A DNA stretch of 64,000 nucleotides from Caprella mutica. Taxonomy: Eukaryota; Arthropoda; Malacostraca; Amphipoda; Caprellidae. The notes beneath the pieces were generated by a model, which worked only from the letters and a program-made list of their open reading frames with translations, was not told the DNA's origin and searched no databases. The DNA is taken from assembly GCA_947561585.1 (NCBI GenBank), contig CANNZV010001028.1, forward strand, positions 62,001-126,000, read 5' to 3'. A program made the translations under genes and the position numbers. Shown in pieces: positions 60,901 to 64,000 of the stretch. The stretch's first letter is position 1; each line of letters opens with the position of its first letter.

Positions 60901-62939
60901 GGTACTGAAGTCGTTATTGAATAACTCATAACTTTTTCATTTCGAAACTAATTTCAATAAACTTTAAAGCAATTAATGGGGTTAGATATTAGGTATCAAA
61001 TATTGAACTCAAATTCTCCAAGATTGAGTAAATCGTCAGTTATACAGATATTAATGAACCTCATTTTTCTGATGAGATAAGTTGGAAATGCGCTCACTTC
61101 TTTTACTGGTCTATTAGTGAAGATTCTTTTTTTGGAAATTAGTAAACTGCGTAAAAAATTGAACACGCTTTACAGATAGCTACAGGCAAACAAGCTGAAC
61201 CAGACAAAACATCAAAAGGTTCTTTACTTCACAGAAAGAAATGAAATTGGGCATACAAGATCTCACATAATCTTCTATGGCCCCACCATGCGTGTTGACT
61301 TACCCAAAGGAGTGGTGGAGTCTCTACTGTCAGAGGCAGCGTAGTTGTGCTGGGACACAGAGTCCATATTCTCACACACACTGGCATCTTGCACACAGAA
61401 CATTAGCCCGCCTGAGAAAGAGAATAGAGGTAGAGGGGAATAGAGGTAGAGGGGAATTACACATAGAGGTAAAGAAAGAAGTTCTTAAATTAATTATACT
61501 AGGGGATTTAACGTCTGTTTCAGAACCAAAGGCTACATCGATGGATGGAAATAGAATAATAACCTAGCAACATGTGGATAACTTACCTAGTAACATGTGG
61601 ATAACTGACCTAGTAACATGTGGATAACTTACCTGGCAACATGTGGATAACTTACCTAGTAGCTAACATGTGGATAACTTACCTAGTAACATGTGGATAA
61701 CTTACCTAGTAATATGTGGATAACTGACCTAGTAACATGTGGATAACTTACCTAGCAACATGTGGATAACTTACCTAGTAACATGTGGATAACTGACCTA
61801 GTAACATGTGGATAACTTACCTAGTAGCTAACATGTGGATAACTGACCTAGCAACATGTGGATAACTTACCTAGTAACATGTGGATAACTGACCTAGTAA
61901 CATGTGGATAACTGACCTAGTAACATGTGGATAACTGACCTAGCAACATGTGGATAACTGACCTAGCAACATGTGGATAACTGACCTAGCAACATGTGGA
62001 TAACTTACCTAGTAACATGTGGATAACTGACCTAGTAACATGTGGATAACTTACCTAGCAACATGTGGATAACTTACCTAGTAGCTAACATGTGGATAAC
62101 TTACCTAGCAACATGTGGATAACTTACCTAGTAGCTAACATGTGGATAACTTACCTAGTAACATGTGGATAACTTACCTAGCAACATGTGGATAACTTAC
62201 CTAGTAACATGTGGATAACTGACCTAGTAACATGTGGATAACTTACCTAGTAGCTAACATGTGGATAACTGACCTAGCAACATGTGGATAACTTACCTAG
62301 TAACATGTGGATAACTGACCTAGTAACATGTGGATAACTGACCTAGTAACATGTGGATAACTGACCTAGCAACATGTGGATAACTGACCTAGCAACATGT
62401 GGATAACTTACCTAGTAACATGTGGATAACTGACCTAGTAACATGTGGATAACTTACCTAGCAACATGTGGATAACTTACCTAGTAGCTAACATGTGGAT
62501 AACTTACCTAGTAACATGTGGATAACTTACCTAGTAACATGTGGATAACTTACCTAGCAACATGTGGATAACTTACCTAGTAACATGTGGATAACTTACC
62601 TACCAACATGTGGATAACTTACCTAGCAACATGTGGATAACTTACCTAGTAACATGTGGATAACTTACCTAGTAACATGTGGATAACTTACCTAGTAACA
62701 TGTGGATAACTTACCTAGCAACATGTGGATAACTTACCTAGTAACATGTGGATAACTTACCTAGCAACATGTGGATAACTTACCTAGTAACATGTGGATA
62801 ACTGACCTAGTAACATGTGGATAGTCATAGGTTGTGTCTCAGTCTGCAAAGCAGTGGACAGTAGATTTAGCAGCTGAGGTCTCAGGAGACTGAGTCTGTG
62901 TCTCTCACCAGCCACTCCAACCTCCTTGATCACCAGGTC
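39874..62939 (-). CDS. RALGAPB: Ral GTPase-activating protein subunit beta, C-terminal 834 residues (14 exons)
   Basis: Fourteen exons on the minus strand total 2505 bases (834 residues plus TAG); all 13 junctions keep phase. Recognised family segments in order: [208 protein letters not shown]. These follow the order of vertebrate RALGAPB, whose C-terminal part is Rap-GAP-like. The beta subunit pairs with a catalytic alpha subunit that inactivates Ral GTPases. Roughly the N-terminal 40-45% lies beyond 64000. Introns are unusually rich in minisatellites and transposons. Confidence 0.93.
39992..40799 (-). other. RALGAPB intron m-n
   Basis: Holds two small fold-backs: GGTAAAGGATC at 40471 mirrored by GATCCTTTACC at 40554-40564, and CGGACAATTCC at 40691-40701 mirrored at 40746-40756. 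No minisatellite. Confidence 0.7.
40670..40771. mobile_element. 'Cold-spot' MITE family, short member F
   Basis: Ends ATCATCGGACAATTCC and, reverse-complemented, AAGTTAGCGGACAATTCC, resembling member B (ATTATCGGACAGTTCC). Only about 100 bp long. Confidence 0.5.
40800..41494 (-). CDS. RALGAPB: RALGAPB exon m
   Basis: 695 bases, phase 0 in and phase 2 out. Starts [20 protein letters not shown] and ends RRRRLDSD(S). It contains the bulk of the C-terminal Rap-GAP-like region: [24 protein letters not shown], a variable Ser-rich loop (about [20 protein letters not shown]), [31 protein letters not shown] and [13 protein letters not shown]. Donor GATAG|GTACGT. The acceptor lies 3' of a CT-rich tract. 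Confidence 0.93.
41651..42511. repeat. 20-bp minisatellite in RALGAPB intron l-m
   Basis: About 43 units of AACAAGTTGAAACGTGTTCT (plus strand), with 19-bp units lacking one A between 41890 and 42190. A GTGTTATAACAAATTG variant takes over near 42330-42470. It fills most of the intron but starts 40 bases from the exon l donor and does not contain that donor. Confidence 0.96.
42554..42724 (-). CDS. RALGAPB: RALGAPB exon l
   Basis: 57 codons, phase 0 at both ends. Reads [20 protein letters not shown] to [21 protein letters not shown]. Acceptor TGTTTCAG; donor GTC|GTGAGT. The array at 42732-44308 ends 7 bases before this acceptor. Confidence 0.93.
42732..44308. repeat. 21/23-bp minisatellite abutting the exon l acceptor
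   Basis: About 72 units. Plus strand AGAACCTCAGTGTTAGGGAG(T) with 21-bp units and 23-bp units carrying an extra GA, intermixed. On the coding strand each unit contains CCCTAAC, a good branch-point match, followed by ACTGAGGTTCT. The last unit runs into the acceptor as CTAACACTGAGGTTCTG then TTTCAG, so the branch-point region appears to be what was repeated. Confidence 0.93.
44590..44758. repeat. Degenerate repeat in intron k-l
   Basis: Phrases GTTAGGTACAG, CGGGACTAGTTAGATA and CCTACAGTGTGACTAGTTAG recur three to five times in irregular order. It looks like an old or partly deleted array. Confidence 0.7.
45019..45147 (-). CDS. RALGAPB: RALGAPB exon k
   Basis: 43 codons, phase 0 at both ends: [15 protein letters not shown] then [20 protein letters not shown]. 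Acceptor CCTCTGCAG, donor TTACAG|GTGATA. Confidence 0.93.
45189..45340. mobile_element. 'Cold-spot' MITE family, member C
   Basis: Left end GAGTTATCGTACGGTTACAC, then ATTTTCGAT. Right end reverse-complemented GAGTTATTGAACGGTTTCAT, then ATTTTCGAT. Interior AT-rich. Located in RALGAPB intron j-k. Confidence 0.7.
45500..45665 (-). repeat. Half-copy of the 60.6-kb fold-back element
   Basis: GATTAAGTAAATCGTCAGC, ATGTTAATGAGCCTCATTTT and CCCCGTACGAATAACATAGG match the left arm of 60577-61102 in reverse orientation. Only one arm is present, next to the start of the 23-bp array. Confidence 0.7.
45750..50269 (-). repeat. 23-bp splice-donor minisatellite of exon j (about 196 units)
   Basis: On the coding strand the unit is GAACTGGTGACTGAG followed by GTGAGAAA. 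Exon j ends GAAGAACTGGTGACTGAG|GTGAGAAA, so each unit equals the last 15 exon bases plus the first 8 intron bases. The array starts at the exon edge and fills about 4.5 kb of the intron. Variants: CTTACC (GGTAAG donors), TTCCTC, CACTTC, CTCGG near the exon. The plus-strand 876-codon frame is a 69-bp period artefact. Confidence 0.95.
50270..50487 (-). CDS. RALGAPB: RALGAPB exon j
   Basis: Starts with GT (completing Gly) and reads [40 protein letters not shown] to [10 protein letters not shown]. Phase 2 in, phase 0 out. The first donor, GAG|GTGAGA, gives the join to AEKKSS of exon k. Its last 15 bases recur in the following array. The acceptor follows a C-rich tract of 12. Confidence 0.93.
50835..51019 (-). 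CDS. RALGAPB: RALGAPB exon i
   Basis: Reads (R)[20 protein letters not shown], then [20 protein letters not shown] and [13 protein letters not shown](G). Acceptor CTCTTTCAG; donor CCTG|GTAAGT. Joins exon h through AGG (Arg) and exon j through GGT (Gly). Confidence 0.93.
51296..51429 (-). CDS. RALGAPB: RALGAPB exon h
   Basis: 44 codons plus 2 bases: [20 protein letters not shown] then [23 protein letters not shown](R). Acceptor ATGGGTAG; donor TTCAG|GTGAGA. The exon i junction rebuilds KHFRYYVS, matching the family. Confidence 0.88.
51640..52900 (-). pseudogene. LINE relic: RT C-terminal part and RNase H
   Basis: Minus strand in RALGAPB intron g-h, same orientation as the gene. From 5' to 3': [18 protein letters not shown] and [11 protein letters not shown] (RT core with the DD pair, about 52765-52885), IFTDGCKT and FTAELMALL (RNase H, about 52300-52470, with stops), then a 197-codon frame (51644-52237) with [17 protein letters not shown] (RNase H end), [15 protein letters not shown] and a C-x2-C-x7-H-x4-C motif (CEDC...H...C). 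Stops and shifts make it dead. RNase H-bearing LINEs of the I/Jockey-related group are the likely parent. Its 5' part is missing. Confidence 0.8.
53001..53402. mobile_element. 402-bp MITE, AAGGyCCGTTTACA ends
   Basis: AAGGTCCGTTTACAG at the left and, reverse-complemented, AAGGCCCGTTTACACGC at the right, with TA on both sides (52999-53000, 53403-53404). CGATAAAT and GCGATTTATCG words repeat in both arms. It lies in RALGAPB intron g-h between the LINE relic and exon g. Confidence 0.75.
53466..53590 (-). CDS. RALGAPB: RALGAPB exon g
   Basis: Starts with GT completing Gly, then [41 protein letters not shown]. Acceptor TTTGCAAG; donor ACAG|GTCTGT, a weak match. 'ELGISGSKS' across the exon f junction is a family signature. 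Confidence 0.9.
53760..54923 (-). repeat. 20-21-bp splice-donor minisatellite of exon f (about 55 units)
   Basis: Exon f ends GTGATAGAACTAG|GTGAGAAC. Coding-strand units repeat GAACTAGGTGAG followed by AACTGATA (20 bp, nearest the exon, to about 54730), AACGTGATG (21 bp, about 54070-54730) and CAGGTGGTA (21 bp, farthest, about 53760-54066). A unit near 54850 keeps GAGGTGATAGAACTAG, the exact exon end. Thus every unit carries the exon's donor. Confidence 0.94.
54924..55041 (-). CDS. RALGAPB: RALGAPB exon f
   Basis: [20 protein letters not shown] then [19 protein letters not shown](G). Acceptor TCTCCCCAG; donor CTAG|GTGAGA. Phase 0 in, phase 1 out. Its final bases are copied in the downstream array. 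Confidence 0.93.
55404..55489 (-). CDS. RALGAPB: RALGAPB exon e
   Basis: (D)[20 protein letters not shown] then RPPPAHSK. Acceptor CTTTTTCAG; donor TAAG|GTACCT. Phase 2 in, phase 0 out. YIVYQCSRP is highly characteristic of the family. Confidence 0.93.
55550..55724 (-). repeat. 27-bp donor-anchored short array after exon d
   Basis: Exon d ends CATCAAG|GTAACACCTAG. The following coding-strand units begin GGTAACACCTAGTG, GGTAAACCACTAGTG, GGTAAACCTCTAGTG, then TCTAAACCCC, TGTAACCCC and so on, each ending CTAGTCCTT or similar. The two or three units nearest the exon keep CTTG|GTAAA; more distant ones have lost the GT. About six units. Confidence 0.75.
55725..55865 (-). CDS. RALGAPB: RALGAPB exon d
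   Basis: (D)[20 protein letters not shown] then [26 protein letters not shown]. Acceptor CTGTTGCAG; donor CAAG|GTAACA. Phase 2 in, phase 1 out. Confidence 0.93.
56042..56312 (+). repeat. 33-bp minisatellite inside MITE member D
   Basis: About eight units of CATGATAACAATATCCTTTG plus GTATCTATGACAC; two units have ATCCATTGG. The word GTATC...GATAC recurs in the loop of members A and B, so the array probably grew from the MITE's own centre. Being 11 codons long it leaves open frames on both strands. Confidence 0.93.
56323..57616 (+). mobile_element. Complete mariner (DD37D) element, 1294 bp
   Basis: Terminal inverted repeats of about 27 bp, perfect by eye: CAGGGTGGGGCGTAAGTTTG at 56323 and its complement ending at 57616. 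TA flanks both ends (56321-56322, 57617-57618). One uninterrupted transposase frame inside. Identical ends and an intact frame indicate a recent, possibly still active copy. It sits in the minisatellite of MITE member D, plus strand, opposite to RALGAPB. Confidence 0.95.
56477..57493 (+). CDS. Mariner-family transposase, DD37D
   Basis: 338 residues, within the normal range for mariner-like transposases. N-terminal HTH region ([20 protein letters not shown], then [12 protein letters not shown]) and a GRPR motif at about 52-55. Catalytic Asp 143 (WSDEKIF), Asp 239 (QQDGATSH) and Asp 277 (SPDVNPMDF). There are 37 residues between the second and third Asp, which is the DD37D (maT) class. It would cut and join the element's inverted repeats at TA. 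The ATG at 56477 is 155 bp inside the element; no earlier in-frame ATG gives a longer conserved start. All key residues are present, so it may be functional. Confidence 0.93.
   Translation: MSDKREAIIALHRAGKSDSVISKTLSIARSTVWKCVKRFNERGDLTDRPRSGRPRSQRTKQLIKCAREKIRRNPKRSRLLAKTANVSPRTMRRVVKEDLKMSSFTLQKRQTLSEAVKKKRLERNKALLRELKSGTAGEIVWSDEKIFTVEMAHNRRNDRIIGKSAKDIPYNQKTVHRTMKPASVMVWAAVSETWRSPLIFVEQGAKINAKCYIENILTPMLESAKDHFGNDTLWTFQQDGATSHNANVTQIWSHDHLPRFWSKEMWPPCSPDVNPMDFSVWSILESKACGKFHRIVDDLKRSLQRSWKGISQEQLRAAVGGVRRRFEAVIKNKGGHFE
57720..58307. other. RALGAPB intron c-d, remainder
   Basis: AT-rich, with short TAGTAGAT/CTAGTAA repeats near 58020-58095. No gene. Confidence 0.5.
58308..58434. mobile_element. 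'Cold-spot' MITE family, member E
   Basis: Nearly pure stem-loop: ACGAATTATTGGTCAGTTCC then ACATCATCGGTCA, mirrored by TGACCGATGATGTGGAACTG then ACCCATCATTCGT. The shortest and cleanest member, arms of about 50 bp. Confidence 0.75.
58506..58649 (-). CDS. RALGAPB: RALGAPB exon c
   Basis: (G)[20 protein letters not shown] then [27 protein letters not shown]. Low-complexity linker corresponding to the variable Ser/Thr/Pro region before the LLIRSIHL-type segment in relatives. Acceptor CTCCTCCAG; donor CATG|GTAAGT. Phase 2 in, phase 1 out. Chosen over longer low-complexity frames on both strands because phase and neighbours fit. Confidence 0.85.
58665..59100. repeat. 17-bp polypyrimidine minisatellite before the exon c acceptor
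   Basis: Plus strand GGAGGAAGATGGAAAAA with AGAGGAAGATGGAGAAA variants, about 25 units. On the coding strand it is CT-rich (TTTTTCCATCTTCCTCC) and runs to within about 20 bases of the 3' splice site, so it looks like a repeated polypyrimidine tract. The 130-250-codon frames on both strands are artefacts. Confidence 0.93.
59328..60361. mobile_element. Large fold-back element, about 325-bp arms
   Basis: TTCCATGACAAGGGGACCAA at the left is mirrored at the right (reverse complement ATTCCAGGACAAGTGGACCA). The arms stay similar over about 325 bp (for example GGCAAAATGGCTTGACATCA at about 59500 and its complement at 60186-60205). A 390-bp A/T-rich centre separates them. In RALGAPB intron b-c. No coding capacity and no certain target duplication. 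Confidence 0.85.
60577..61102. mobile_element. Fold-back element, about 150-bp arms
   Basis: Left TTCCAACTCATCTCATCAGC, right reverse-complemented TTCCAACTTATCTCATCAG. Arms include ATTAACATTTATATAGCTGA and CGATTTACCTAATATTGGAG with their complements on the right. The centre has GAATGGCTCAGTGCC and AAAGCGCCACACAA-like words. A one-arm relative is at 45500-45665. Confidence 0.75.
61304..61411 (-). CDS. RALGAPB: RALGAPB exon b
   Basis: (G)[19 protein letters not shown] then [15 protein letters not shown](G). Acceptor TTTCTCAG; donor TTGG|GTAAGT. Phase 2 in, phase 1 out. Join to exon a gives [15 protein letters not shown], consistent with relatives. Confidence 0.88.
61562..62806 (-). repeat. 23-bp splice-donor minisatellite of exon a (over 50 units)
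   Basis: Exon a ends TATCCACATGTTACTAG|GTCAGT. Coding-strand units repeat TATCCACATGTTACTAG plus GTAAGT or GTCAGT: the last 17 exon bases plus 6 intron bases. Some units read GTTGCTAG; some 27-bp units read GTTAGCTACTAG. Blocks recur (61690-61990 and 62120-62440 nearly repeat). Most units have the consensus GTAAGT, while the donor joined to exon a is GTCAGT. Confidence 0.95.
62807..62939 (-). CDS. RALGAPB: RALGAPB exon a (most 5' recognised in window)
   Basis: [20 protein letters not shown] then [24 protein letters not shown](G). Acceptor TGTTTTCAG; donor CTAG|GTCAGT. Phase 0 in, phase 1 out. 'ALQTET' matches the family at this point. Confidence 0.92.
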
Positions 62940-63370
62940 CTGAAAACAAACACAATCTTAGCTAGCTATAATATCCGCATCTGAATAACAATATTAATGT
63001 ATATTTTAGTAAGCTACAGTGAATTAAACATCACTAAAAAATGGTCTCTGTTTTCTATGTCTATAGCTATACGATAATAACTTTGAGAAGTGCCTCGCAA
63101 TTATTTCAGCTCTAATAAAAGAGGGGCTTGCCTGTGTAACTGTAATACCACAGAGATGCAATATTGTTACCTACCTGTCTCCACAGTAAAAAATAATTCT
63201 CCACATTACCAAAAATTGAGATGATCAGTAGCTAGCTATTGAGTGAAATAATTAATAGAAAAGAAAAAATTCCATGTACAACAAGTCATATATACGAGTA
63301 AGTAGCTAAATTATATTATTCTAAATCACAAAGAAAAGTAATATTACAACTAATGATCTGAGCATCCCTC
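62940..63370 (-). other. RALGAPB intron upstream of exon a
   Basis: AT-rich, no exon recognised. It continues into the 17-bp array; the next 5' exon must lie beyond 64000. Confidence 0.6.
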
Positions 63371-64000
63371 TATGCCATGTCCCACTCCATGCCATGTCCC
63401 ACTCCATGCCATGTCCCACTCCATGCCATGTCCCACTCCATGCCATGTCCCACTCCATGCCATGTCCCACTCCATGCCATGTCCCACTCCATGCCATGTC
63501 CCACTCTATGCCATGTCCCACTCTATGCCATGTCCCAATCTATGCCATGTCCCACTCCATGCCATGTCCCACTCCATGCCATGTCCCACTCCATGCCATG
63601 TCACACTCCATGCCATGTCCCACTCCATGCCATGTCCCACTCCATGCCATGTCCCACTCCATGCCATGTCCCACTCCATGCCATGTCCCACTCCATGCCA
63701 TGTCCCACTCCATGCCATGTCCCACTCCATGCCATGTCCCACTCCATGCCATGTCCCACTCCATGCCATGTCCCACTCCATGCCATGTCCCACTCCATGC
63801 CATGTCCCACTCCATGCCATGTCCCACTCCATGCCATGTCCCACTCCATGCCATGTCCCACTCCATGCCATGTCCCACTCCATGCCATGTCCCACTCCAT
63901 GCCATGTCCCACTCCATGCCATGTCCCACTCCATGCCATGTCCCACTCCATGCCATGTCCCACTCTATGCCATGTCCCACTCTATGCCATGTCCCACTCT
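63371..64000. repeat. 17-bp minisatellite running off the window
   Basis: About 37 units of CCATGCCATGTCCCACT, highly uniform, with CTATGCC variants near 63505-63545 and at the window end. The coding strand reads AGTGGGACATGGCATGG. Three units make 17 codons, so three frames stay open (GHGMEWDMAWSGTW); these are artefacts. Whether it abuts a splice site cannot be seen here. Confidence 0.95.

Noticed and set aside
63321..63980. Three overlapping minus-strand frames (GHGMEWDMAWSGTW)
   Set aside because: 17-bp repeat artefact in an intron.

Overview
The window looks like invertebrate animal nuclear DNA: AT-rich, with intron-containing genes, abundant minisatellites, and many nested class I and class II transposons. 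No bacterial or organellar feature was seen. A protostome, perhaps an arthropod, is my guess from the transposon mix (DD37D mariner, pogo-like, hAT, an RNase H-bearing LINE, an LTR element with a tRNA-Lys type primer site). This guess is weak.

Layout. 1-3845: a truncated copy of a satellite-bearing DNA element (22-bp array, core with a nested hAT MITE, 61-bp array, inverted 61-bp units). 4300-5584: pogo-like element. 8170-18539: an LTR retrotransposon (372-bp LTRs, TACC target duplication, primer site, polypurine tract) without gag-pol, split by a second, complete copy of the satellite-bearing element (10148-14549). 20839-27307 (+): a four-exon gene for a secreted 250-residue protein with a PAN/apple-like N-terminal part and an F5/8C / F-type-lectin-like C-terminal domain; intron 2 carries a second pogo-like element. 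27900-34180: MITEs and a 4.2-kb hAT element with a perfect 8-bp target duplication. 34600-38886: a 24-bp minisatellite of about 180 units. 39874-62939 (-): the last 14 recognised coding exons (834 residues) of a RALGAPB orthologue, the beta subunit of the Ral GTPase-activating complex; its 5' exons lie beyond 64000.

Main observation. In RALGAPB at least three, probably four, introns begin with a minisatellite whose unit is the last bases of the upstream exon plus the first bases of the intron, so the 5' splice site is repeated from a few to nearly 200 times, starting at the real exon edge. In the three clear cases read-through from the exon meets an in-frame stop within one unit, so only the outermost donor can give full-length protein. 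Two other introns have arrays next to the 3' splice site. All 13 exon junctions in the window keep phase, so the exon edges are secure. The nested transposons (an intact mariner inside a MITE, a LINE relic, several fold-back elements) sit inside these introns and add to gene length without touching coding sequence.
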